Source: Lentisphaerota bacterium
GTDB taxonomy: Bacteria; Verrucomicrobiota; Kiritimatiellia; RFP12; JAAYNR01
Assembly: GCA_012520735.1 (NCBI GenBank)
Contig: JAAYNR010000059.1
Location: 1-35,492 of the forward strand
Length of the DNA: 35,492 bases
Direction: 5' to 3'
Both the position numbers and the translations under genes were made by a program. The first letter of the stretch is position 1. Each line of letters starts with the position of its first letter. The notes beneath the pieces were generated by a model, which worked only from the letters and a program-made list of their open reading frames with translations, did no database searches and was not told the origin of the DNA. Shown piece after piece: positions 13,098 to 21,366 of this stretch.

Positions 13098-14178
13098 AAT
13101 AGTAGTTGCAGTCCGGATCTTCGGCCAAATGATCTCCGCTGGCTGCGTAGGCGCGTGCCCGGCACCCACCGCAAACACTGGTATAGCCGCAGACATGGCA
13201 GTTCCCTTTAAGTGCTGTTTCGTCTCGCAGCTCAATGAACAGTGGTGCCTCAGCCCAGATATCAGCAAATGGTTGCTCTTGCACATTGCCTGCTACCAGA
13301 GGGAGGTAGCCACACGGTTGTACATCGCCACTACGTGAAACAAAACAAACAGCCGAACCAGCCAGACACCCCTTGGTGACGGCATTCATCCCATGGCCAC
13401 CACTACCATGACCTCCGCCATGACCATGTGACTTGTGACCACCTCCATGAGGTGCAGAGGTCGGCTCACCAGCCTCTACCAACATTCTATAGTATTGTGG
13501 CGCACAGGTAGCCTTCAAATGTAATTTGCTACGCAGTTCACGCGAGCGCTGCAACAGCCATTGTAACACCTCTGCCGTCTCCTCCGGGTTTAGTCTTGTC
13601 TTATCGTCCAACTCCGCGCCACACCCAACAGGGACTAGCACAAACAGATGGAAAGCATCGGCACCACGCTCAATGGCCAAATCTAAAAGTCGGTCAAGCT
13701 CACGATAATTATGACGTGCCACCGTTGTGTTTACCTGTACCGGTAAGCCAGCCCCACGGAGTGCAGCCATACCGCTTAGGGCCGCTTCAAAGCTACCCGG
13801 TAAGCCACGAAACTCGTCGTGTATAGCGGCCGTAGCACCATCAATACTGATGCTCACCCGCTTTATCCCCACGTCACGGATCTGAGCGGCCAGAGGATCG
13901 TTAACCGTGGTTCCATTAGTCGCCAATGCCACCCGACTGAAAAGTCGACAACACTCCCCTGCCACTTCAAAAAAATCGGGCCGTACCAATGGTTCACCAC
14001 CGGTTAAAATCATGATAGGATCGCCCGCAGCCCGAATGTCGGCTGCCACTCTCAGCAGTGCCGCTGTGTCAAGCTCATCTGCTGCAGCCTCTCTCTGGGC
14101 CTCAGCCCGACAATGCCGACACGCCAAATTACAGCGTGCCGTTAATTCCCAGAAAACTAGACGTAAGGTAGCGGTCAT
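13096..14178 (-). CDS. ahbD: Radical SAM/SPASM heme b synthase-like protein (AhbD)
   Basis: CNLACRHCRAEA radical SAM motif, MILTGGEPLVRPDFF, SPASM cysteines (CLAGSAVCFVSRSGDVQPCGYLPLVAGNVQ...CHVCGYTSVCGGCRARA). Adjacent to ahbC and hemA. Confidence 0.85.
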   Translation of the reverse strand: MTATLRLVFWELTARCNLACRHCRAEAQREAAADELDTAALLRVAADIRAAGDPIMILTGGEPLVRPDFFEVAGECCRLFSRVALATNGTTVNDPLAAQIRDVGIKRVSISIDGATAAIHDEFRGLPGSFEAALSGMAALRGAGLPVQVNTTVARHNYRELDRLLDLAIERGADAFHLFVLVPVGCGAELDDKTRLNPEETAEVLQWLLQRSRELRSKLHLKATCAPQYYRMLVEAGEPTSAPHGGGHKSHGHGGGHGSGGHGMNAVTKGCLAGSAVCFVSRSGDVQPCGYLPLVAGNVQEQPFADIWAEAPLFIELRDETALKGNCHVCGYTSVCGGCRARAYAASGDHLAEDPDCNYY

Positions 14179-15359
14179 ATTGAGATCTCCTCGTCTGTCA
14201 GATAACAGTCAGGATCTGGTGCCCACAGATCACCCGTGACCGCCTCAGCACGTACCCGGAAATTGCCGTTGCATATGTTAAGCCACCTACATGTGGCGCA
14301 ACGTCCATGAAGTAAAGTTTTACGGTTGCGCAGCTCGCTTAGTAGCGTCACCTCCGGATCACTCCAGATAGTACTGAAAGGCCTCTGCCGCACATTGCCC
14401 AACGCCTCATGTCGCCAAAACTGATCAGGATGAACTGTCCCGTCCCAACTCACACAACCGATCGCCCGCCCACTCCCATTGCCACCGTTCATCTGTAGCA
14501 GCTCTAATACCGCCGCCGCCCGCACCGGGTCTTCACGCAGCAGCCGCAGATACACGTATGGTCCATCCGCATGGTTATCAACTGTTAGAACTTCAAGTGG
14601 CTTTCCGGCCTCGTGCAGTGCTCGTGTACGCTCCATAATAAGATCTACCACACGCCGCGTCTCATCATGACTCAACCGGCCTGCCACCGTCAGGTTTGTT
14701 GCACGGCCTGTATAAACCAGATGGTAGAAACATACCCGTGGAATCTCCTCGCGCCCAATCAGATCAAAGACACCGCTCAGATCCGCAACATTCTCACGCG
14801 TCAACGTAAAGCGCAACCCTACCTTAACCCCCGCCTCACGACATGCCCGTATCCCGGCCATCGCTTTATCAAAAGCCCCGTTTGCACCACGAAACTTGTC
14901 GTTTGTCTCTGCCAGACCATCCAGACTGACCCCCGCATAGGAGAGACCCGCCTCTCTCAGCCGCTCTGCCGTAGCTGGTGTCAGTAACGTCCCGTTGGTA
15001 GAAACCACGGCACGCATACCGCGTGCTGTAGTAGCCGCTATAAGCTCCAGGATATCGGGACGCATTAAAGGCTCACCACCCGAAAACAAAACCACCGGCA
15101 CACCGTAGGCAGCCAAATCGTCAAGTAATACCAACCCTTCTTGGGTCGTTAATTCGCCGCTGTAATCAACATTAGCCGAGTGTGAGTAACAGTGCCGGCA
15201 ATTGAGATTGCAGCGCCGCGTCACATTCCAGACCACCACCGGTTTTTTATCAACCGAAAATTGCAGCAGGTGTGACGGCAAAGCCTTGGCTTGCCTTCTA
15301 TAGCGGAGTGGATCCGATGCCTCCACAGTACCGCAATATAGTTTAGAAATCCCGACCAT
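14175..15359 (-). CDS. ahbC: Radical SAM 12,18-didecarboxysiroheme deacetylase-like protein (AhbC/NirJ family)
   Basis: CNLNCRHCYSHSANVDYSGELTTQEGLVLLDDLAAYGVPVVLFSGGEPLMRPD and C-terminal GRCATCRWLNICNGNFRVRAEA, characteristic of AhbC/NirJ. ATG at 15359 overlaps the hemA stop (TGATG); the track start at 15362 is a GTG. Confidence 0.85.
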   Translation of the reverse strand: MVGISKLYCGTVEASDPLRYRRQAKALPSHLLQFSVDKKPVVVWNVTRRCNLNCRHCYSHSANVDYSGELTTQEGLVLLDDLAAYGVPVVLFSGGEPLMRPDILELIAATTARGMRAVVSTNGTLLTPATAERLREAGLSYAGVSLDGLAETNDKFRGANGAFDKAMAGIRACREAGVKVGLRFTLTRENVADLSGVFDLIGREEIPRVCFYHLVYTGRATNLTVAGRLSHDETRRVVDLIMERTRALHEAGKPLEVLTVDNHADGPYVYLRLLREDPVRAAAVLELLQMNGGNGSGRAIGCVSWDGTVHPDQFWRHEALGNVRQRPFSTIWSDPEVTLLSELRNRKTLLHGRCATCRWLNICNGNFRVRAEAVTGDLWAPDPDCYLTDEEISI

Positions 15360-16396
15360 CACACCCCTCCACGTTTTTTGCCAAACCGTAACTCCGCCTG
15401 TGCCACCGTCTCAACCACAGCCTCACGCACAATCGCTTTGGCTGCTCTAGCGGCCTCGCGACGCATTGTCTTATTCGCCTCTGCCATCTTACATAACGAG
15501 TTCATATCATGGAGATGAACCCCCTTTACCAGCACTGCGTCTGGGTCAATATCCCGCGGCATTGCCAAATCTATCAGCAGTAGTGGTCGTGCCATACGCC
15601 CTGCCATAGCGTGCGCGACCGTCTCTCTGCTTATTACCAGATGCGGTGCCGCTGTTGAACTCAGCACAATATCGACCCCCGGCAAATGTGTACCAATTGC
15701 ATCAAGTGCTATGGCACTGGCTTTAAAACGCTCTGCCACCTCTTCACTCCGCTGCGCACTCCGGCTCACCACCATGATATCACTCACACCACGCTCTACC
15801 AGACTCTTCAACGCCCCTTCAGCCGCCTCGCCTGCCCCCACCACCATCACTCGTTTCGCCGAAAAATCTTTAAACAGTTTTTCGGCGAACTGCACCGCTA
15901 AAGAGCTCACTGAAGTCCGCCCCCGGCTCAACGCCGTCTCGCTGTGTACCCGCTTGGCACTCCGTAGAGCCTCCCTGAAGAGCATATTAAAAAGCCGCCC
16001 CACCGTGCCGGCCTCGCGTGCCCTGGCAAAGGCCAGCTTCACTTGTCCCAATATCTCGGTCTCGCCCACAACCAGCGCATCAAGCCCCGATGCCACCTTA
16101 AAGAGATGTCGCACCGCCACTACACCGCGCTTGATATAACAATGCTCTGCTAACTCGTCACGCCCGACACTGTTGAATACTTCCCGCTGTACTGTTGCCT
16201 GGTCAGCAGGCAGCAGATTTACACCATACACCTCAGTTCGATTGCACGTTGAGAGTATCACCAGTTCACTGTGCGGCACATTATCGTGCAGCAACTGTAA
16301 AAGCGGGATCACCCTCTCCGCCACCACCGCCACCCGCTCCCGCAGCTCTACCGATGCTGTATGATGGCTTATGCCTATTACCGTTACACGCTTCAT
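15359..16396 (-). CDS. hemA: Glutamyl-tRNA reductase, short form
   Basis: GISHHTASVELRER, VILSTCNRTEVYG, SGLDALVVGETEILGQVK, NADP-binding VMVVGAGEAAEGA, LLIDLAMPRDIDP. Ends shortly after the spinal helix. Confidence 0.94.
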   Translation of the reverse strand: MKRVTVIGISHHTASVELRERVAVVAERVIPLLQLLHDNVPHSELVILSTCNRTEVYGVNLLPADQATVQREVFNSVGRDELAEHCYIKRGVVAVRHLFKVASGLDALVVGETEILGQVKLAFARAREAGTVGRLFNMLFREALRSAKRVHSETALSRGRTSVSSLAVQFAEKLFKDFSAKRVMVVGAGEAAEGALKSLVERGVSDIMVVSRSAQRSEEVAERFKASAIALDAIGTHLPGVDIVLSSTAAPHLVISRETVAHAMAGRMARPLLLIDLAMPRDIDPDAVLVKGVHLHDMNSLCKMAEANKTMRREAARAAKAIVREAVVETVAQAELRFGKKRGGV

Positions 16397-17593
16397 TTAT
16401 ACCGAGGCCAGATTATCAAAATACCCTTGAATATGGACGACCGGTGTCCCTTTATCACCACTGCCCGATGTCAAATCACATAACGAACCAATCAAATCAG
16501 TAATGCGCCGTGGTGTTGTCCCCTGCGACTCCATCGAACCGTTAAGGTCTTGCTTTTTATCACGGATGCTCGCCACAATCGCCTTTCTCAGCTCCTCACC
16601 GTTTAACCCCGAAAACTGATTATCGGCCAAATACTTCAGCTTTATCTCATTGGGTGTCCCCTCAAGCCCTCTGGTATACGCCGGCGATACAACCGGATCC
16701 GCCAGCTCCCATATCTGCCCTACCGGATCTTTAAAGGCTCCGTCTCCATAAACCATCACCTCTACTTTACACCCGGTGGCCTCAAGTAAACGACGCTGTA
16801 TCCCCTCAACTACCGGCTGACAGTCACGCGGAAAGAGCTTAACCCCCTCCTCACCAGACTTGTTCGACCCCAATAAACCATACTGTGGATGAAACCCACT
16901 GCCATCAACCGAACTCACCAACACCTGATCAAGTGACAGCACATGCTCCGCCCCTGCCGCCAGCAACCGCTCTTTTGTCTTGTGCCGTGTATGTACATCG
17001 CACACCAGAACCTGCGAGGTTTTTTTTACCACCGCTTGTGGCCGATTAGAGAATATCATAGTGCATTTAGCCCCTTCAGCCTCCACCAGAAATCGGTAAT
17101 AAGAGATGTAGTCAACCCCTGTAAAAGGGTGGAGCGGATTTCCGAAGAGCTCTTTAAAACGCTCTTCGCTTAGATCATCACTCCACGGGTTTACCCCGCA
17201 CTTCTCCAATTGGTCGGCTGTCAGTAACTGATTGCCTACTTCGTCCGACGGATAACTGAACTGTATCACCACATGCTGCACACTCCGGGCTATCGCCTTT
17301 AACAACACAGCAAATCGGTTCCTACTCAAAATGGGAAAGACCACCCCCAGTGGTGCTGCATCTGAAAACTTTGCCCGCAGATCTGAGGCTATAGCATCGA
17401 CCGTTGCGTAATTACCCTGCGCTCGTGCCACAATAGACTCCGTTAAACCCACCACATCACGGTCACGAATGGTAAATCCGTCGTTAGCAGCCGCCTTAAG
17501 CAGACTGCTTACCACAACCTCCTCGATATTATCACCTTCACGCACTATCGGTATCCGTATACCCCGTGCCACAGTTCCAACGCATCGTTCCAT
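16397..17593 (-). CDS. Coenzyme F420-0:L-glutamate ligase (CofE)-family protein
   Basis: GIRIPIVREGDNIEEVVVSSLLKAA...DRDVVGLTESIVARAQGNY, and VYGDGAFKDPVGQIWELADPVVSPAYTRGLEGTPNEIKLKYLAD, consistent with the F420_ligase fold. Substrate unknown. Confidence 0.72.
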   Translation of the reverse strand: MERCVGTVARGIRIPIVREGDNIEEVVVSSLLKAAANDGFTIRDRDVVGLTESIVARAQGNYATVDAIASDLRAKFSDAAPLGVVFPILSRNRFAVLLKAIARSVQHVVIQFSYPSDEVGNQLLTADQLEKCGVNPWSDDLSEERFKELFGNPLHPFTGVDYISYYRFLVEAEGAKCTMIFSNRPQAVVKKTSQVLVCDVHTRHKTKERLLAAGAEHVLSLDQVLVSSVDGSGFHPQYGLLGSNKSGEEGVKLFPRDCQPVVEGIQRRLLEATGCKVEVMVYGDGAFKDPVGQIWELADPVVSPAYTRGLEGTPNEIKLKYLADNQFSGLNGEELRKAIVASIRDKKQDLNGSMESQGTTPRRITDLIGSLCDLTSGSGDKGTPVVHIQGYFDNLASV

Positions 17594-17735
17594 TTGTCAA
17601 ACTCCTAAACTCACCACAGACACCCTCAAAACGACCAAATAAGCCGCCCACCCTGCAATTCGGGTACAGTGTCTCGTTTAAGCGGCAATTGTAACGTAAA
17701 ACAAATTTTTTTTCACGCCTTAACTTTAGCACATT

Positions 17736-17757
17736 AGTAGCTAACCCGTTAGCTACT
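17736..17757. promoter_or_regulatory. Perfect 9-bp inverted repeat in the divergent intergenic region (possible operator or hairpin)
   Basis: agtagctaa-cccg-ttagctact. Confidence 0.45.
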
Positions 17758-18069
17758 GTCAAAAAAAACAAGAAGTTCAAGCAGCTATCTTCATAAGTTG
17801 TTGCGTTGAAGCAGCTTAGGCAGCATTTAGAGTCATCGTCAACTCTCTTCCTTTTAAAATCTGTTTTCCAAAGCGTAGCGTTTTTATTAAAACTGCGGGA
17901 GTTCATGAAGGTGCCAGATATATTAAGGGAATAAGATTTCTATGCTATACAACAGTTGGTTACGGCTGTAAGCAGTTTTAGCAAAGTAATAAACTATGGC
18001 TCTTTTCACCGGAAACTGCCATAATACGACACATTTCCAACCACAATTATCACCGATCAGGGAGCCCAA

Positions 18070-18888
18070 ATGAAAATTTTTATGATGACCGACATGGAAG
18101 GCGTAGCAGGTATCCTTAACCATGACGATTGGGTATTACCGACAGGCCGTTTTTACGATAAGGGGATGCGCCTGCTGACCGCTGAAATAAACGCCGCTGT
18201 CGCTGGTTTTGCTGCAGCCGGTGCCTCTGAAATTATTGTAGTCGATGGCCATGGTGCCGGTGGTATCGACCCCGAACTCCTTGACGGTCGTGCGCAGCTC
18301 AGCCGTGGTCGCCACCCCGAAATCTGGCCTTGGGGACTCGATAAAACATTTGATGCCGTCGCTTTCGTCGGCCAACACGCTAAAGCTGGAACGCCATTTT
18401 CACAAATCACCCACACCGGCTGGTTTAATACCATCGATATGAGGCTTAATAATATCTCCATCGGCGAATATGGCCAAATGGCACTCTGTGCCATGGAGCT
18501 CGGCGTACCGACTATCTTTGCCAGTGGCGAACAAGCCCTCTGCCGTGAAGCCGAAGACCTCACCCCCGGTGTCGTCACTGTCGCTGTTAAACGTGGCCTC
18601 CTCCCCGATGGACTCGACCATCTCGATGGTGAAGCATACGCTAAAGCCAAACTCAGTGCCATACACCTCGCCCCCGTTACCGCTCGTCGGCAGATCGAAG
18701 TCGGTGCCAAAGCAGCACTTGACCTGCTGAAAAAAAACCCTGAAGTTTTCACCTATCCCAAAATCACCCCCCCCTACACCCTTAGTCAGCGCTTCCGTGC
18801 TAAAGGTGCACACCCGCCATTTGAAGTTGTCGCGCACCACCCCGACAGTATCGCCAAACTCTTCACCACCCCCGGCACAATTATCTGA
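18070..18888 (+). CDS. M55 family D-aminopeptidase (DppA-like)
   Basis: MKIFMMTDMEGVAGI...EINAAVAGFAAAGASEIIVVDGHGAG...FVGQHAKAGTPFSQITHT, the conserved metal-binding segments of M55. Confidence 0.92.
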   Translation: MKIFMMTDMEGVAGILNHDDWVLPTGRFYDKGMRLLTAEINAAVAGFAAAGASEIIVVDGHGAGGIDPELLDGRAQLSRGRHPEIWPWGLDKTFDAVAFVGQHAKAGTPFSQITHTGWFNTIDMRLNNISIGEYGQMALCAMELGVPTIFASGEQALCREAEDLTPGVVTVAVKRGLLPDGLDHLDGEAYAKAKLSAIHLAPVTARRQIEVGAKAALDLLKKNPEVFTYPKITPPYTLSQRFRAKGAHPPFEVVAHHPDSIAKLFTTPGTII

Positions 18889-18891
18889 CAA

Positions 18892-19734
18892 ATGCCACCC
18901 ACCCCCAACGTAATGCCGGTAATGGCCAGTTACTATCAGCAGTTTGATGCCGATATCAACCGCGACATACCGGCAGAGTCTTATGGTGGCTGGAAAAATG
19001 CCGAGATCGAACTGTCGCTGGCAAATACCGCTGTGGTTGTTATGCACGCCTGGGATTGCGGCACACCCGAAAAATTCCCCGGCTGGTATCGCTGTGTCGA
19101 ATACATCCCACGAGCACAGGCAATTGCCCGTGATGTTTTTCCGCCCCTCCTCGCTGCCGTACGTAGCTCTCCCCTGCCGCTTTTCCATGTGATCAGTGGA
19201 CACGAAAAAGGTAAAGAGACCGACGGCTACCGCCGTGCCGTCGCACTTGCCGCCGACCTCCCTGCCCCCAAATACCCCTGGGCCGCCCCCGATCCGGCAC
19301 TCCTCAAGCTACGTGAATTCCGCCGTAATAATGTTTTTGTCGGTCGACATAATGAAGACGACGTCAACCGCGGCTTTGCCGCTACCGATTTCATCCCTCA
19401 AGCCTCTCCGCTAGAACACGAAGGTATCGCCGAAAACTGGCAGCAGCTCTTCGCCCTCTGCCGCGACTCAAATATTAACCACCTCATCTACATGGGTTTT
19501 GCCATTAATTACTGCCTCCTCTCCTCTCCCGGCGGCATGATAGACATGCATAAAATCGGCGTCATGTGCTCCTGCTTCAGAGAGGCCGTCACCGCTGTAG
19601 AAAACAAAGAGTCGGCACGCACCGAAGCCTTTAAAGAACAAGGCCTCTGGCGCACTGCCCTCTCCTTCGGCTTTGTCTTTGATGTCGCCCCCTTCATCAC
19701 TGCCCTGCAAAAGCTGCCGATGACAGAGAAGTAA
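18892..19734 (+). CDS. Isochorismatase-like cysteine hydrolase
   Basis: NTAVVVMHAWDCGT and HLIYMGFAINYCLLSSPGGMIDMHKIGVMCSCFREAVTAVE, the isochorismatase-fold core with the nucleophilic Cys. 3 bp downstream of the M55 gene. Confidence 0.7.
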   Translation: MPPTPNVMPVMASYYQQFDADINRDIPAESYGGWKNAEIELSLANTAVVVMHAWDCGTPEKFPGWYRCVEYIPRAQAIARDVFPPLLAAVRSSPLPLFHVISGHEKGKETDGYRRAVALAADLPAPKYPWAAPDPALLKLREFRRNNVFVGRHNEDDVNRGFAATDFIPQASPLEHEGIAENWQQLFALCRDSNINHLIYMGFAINYCLLSSPGGMIDMHKIGVMCSCFREAVTAVENKESARTEAFKEQGLWRTALSFGFVFDVAPFITALQKLPMTEK

Positions 19735-19767
19735 TGGCAACTCACGCCTCTGTTCTCGCTATTCCCG

Positions 19768-21360
19768 TTACACCACCATGCCGTTACGATCTCCGGTAAA
19801 TATGCCGCCATCAAAGCTTACGGCCCCATTTACCACCACCTGGTGCACACCTTCAGAGTAGCTGTGTGGCTTGCCATATGTGGCTGTATCCAGAAATTTA
19901 TCGGGCGACCATACCACGATATCCGCATAGTTACCCACCGCCAGCCGTCCGCGTCGCTCTAGCCCGAAAGCCTCTGCCGCCAGCCCTGTCATCCGCCACA
20001 CCGCCTCTACCGCCGACATCACCCCCTCGTCTGTCACCATACGGAAAAACCGCGGCATTGTCCCGTAAGCACGCGGGTGTGGGTGGTCAGCCCCTAACGG
20101 CCCTGTCGGTGCCCGTAATGAGGCATCACTCCCCACTACCACCCAAGGTTGACGATAAATGCGGCGCAGGTTATCTTCCGACATCCCACCGAAAAACGCT
20201 CCCGTCTTGGCGCGCCCTTCGCTTATCAGCCACACAGCCGCCGCCCCGACCGACTCGCCGCGCTGCCGTGCCACCTCATCCAACCGCATACCGCAATAGA
20301 TACGACTCTCTTCCGTATAGCACCCTCCGATAACCACCCCAGACCAGTCGCGATCCATCGCATCGAGCTCATCAATAATGCGTATACGCGTTGCCGCAGT
20401 ATCAATATTTTCCAAAATCACCTTAATCCCGCCATCCGATGCCCAGTCAGGGAGTATTATATCCAACTCCGTAGAGCCGTAAGTGTAGGGGTACCTGTCG
20501 GAATATACTCTCAACCCCGCGCCCCGCGCCGCTTCAATCAACTCAATAGCCGCATCAAGCTTCCCCCAATTACGACTATGTGATGTTTTCAAGTGGGCAA
20601 TTTGTGTCCGCATCCCTGTACTGCGTGCCACCGCTAAAGCCTCTTCCAGAGCCTCTATCAAACTGTCGCCCTCATTACGCATGTGAGTAGCGTACCCGCC
20701 ACCCCGCACTGCCGCAGCCCGTGCCAGCGTCAAGACCTCTTCCGTTGTTGAAAATTTCCCCGGCTGATATACCAGCCCCGTACTGAATCCTGCAGCCCCC
20801 TCGTCCAGTGCCTGCTCCAGGTGGCGCACCATCTGTGCCACTTCACCACGATTGGCCTGACGCGGCTCATACCCCATCACCCCTTTGCGCAAGGTGTTAT
20901 GCCCGATATAGAGTCTGGCGTTAAGTGCCGGCCTAATCTCTCCCCATAGTTCACGATACTCCGCCACCGTACGCCAAGTCGGCCCCGGTTGCGGCGGACC
21001 GTCTGAATTGCCAAGCCGGGGATAGACCATAGATGCCCAATCAGAAGCGAGCGACACCTCACACAGTGCCGGCACCCCGCTGCCGCCGCACTGTCCCACT
21101 ATCTCTGTTGTAATCCCCTGACTTATTTTGCTGGGGGCATCAGGCTCCAGCAGCAGGTAGGTATCAGAGTGCGAGTGGGCGTCGATAAACCCCGGTGTCA
21201 CCCACGCCCCAGCAGCCTCAATTCTCCGCCTTGCAGCCGCGCCACACAGATCACCCATCGCCGTAATTTTGCCACTCACCACGCCAATATCACACCGCTG
21301 CGGCACCGCCTCTCCGGAGCCATCCACCACAATACCACCGCTTATCAACAGGTCAAACAT
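19768..21360 (-). CDS. N-acyl-D-amino-acid deacylase / D-aminoacylase (amidohydrolase)
   Basis: MFDLLISGGIVVDGSGEAVPQRCDIGVVSGKITAMGDL, VTPGFIDAHSHSDTYLL, EGAAGFSTGLVYQPGKFSTTEE, YATHMRNEGDSLIEALEEALAVARSTG, NYADIVVWSP. Confidence 0.93.
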   Translation of the reverse strand: MFDLLISGGIVVDGSGEAVPQRCDIGVVSGKITAMGDLCGAAARRRIEAAGAWVTPGFIDAHSHSDTYLLLEPDAPSKISQGITTEIVGQCGGSGVPALCEVSLASDWASMVYPRLGNSDGPPQPGPTWRTVAEYRELWGEIRPALNARLYIGHNTLRKGVMGYEPRQANRGEVAQMVRHLEQALDEGAAGFSTGLVYQPGKFSTTEEVLTLARAAAVRGGGYATHMRNEGDSLIEALEEALAVARSTGMRTQIAHLKTSHSRNWGKLDAAIELIEAARGAGLRVYSDRYPYTYGSTELDIILPDWASDGGIKVILENIDTAATRIRIIDELDAMDRDWSGVVIGGCYTEESRIYCGMRLDEVARQRGESVGAAAVWLISEGRAKTGAFFGGMSEDNLRRIYRQPWVVVGSDASLRAPTGPLGADHPHPRAYGTMPRFFRMVTDEGVMSAVEAVWRMTGLAAEAFGLERRGRLAVGNYADIVVWSPDKFLDTATYGKPHSYSEGVHQVVVNGAVSFDGGIFTGDRNGMVV

Positions 21361-21366
21361 ACTCCC

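Noticed and set aside
18400-19203. 267-aa minus-strand ORF
   Set aside because: Antisense to the M55 and isochorismatase-like genes, which have clear family motifs; C-rich codons on the plus strand suppress stops on the reverse frame.
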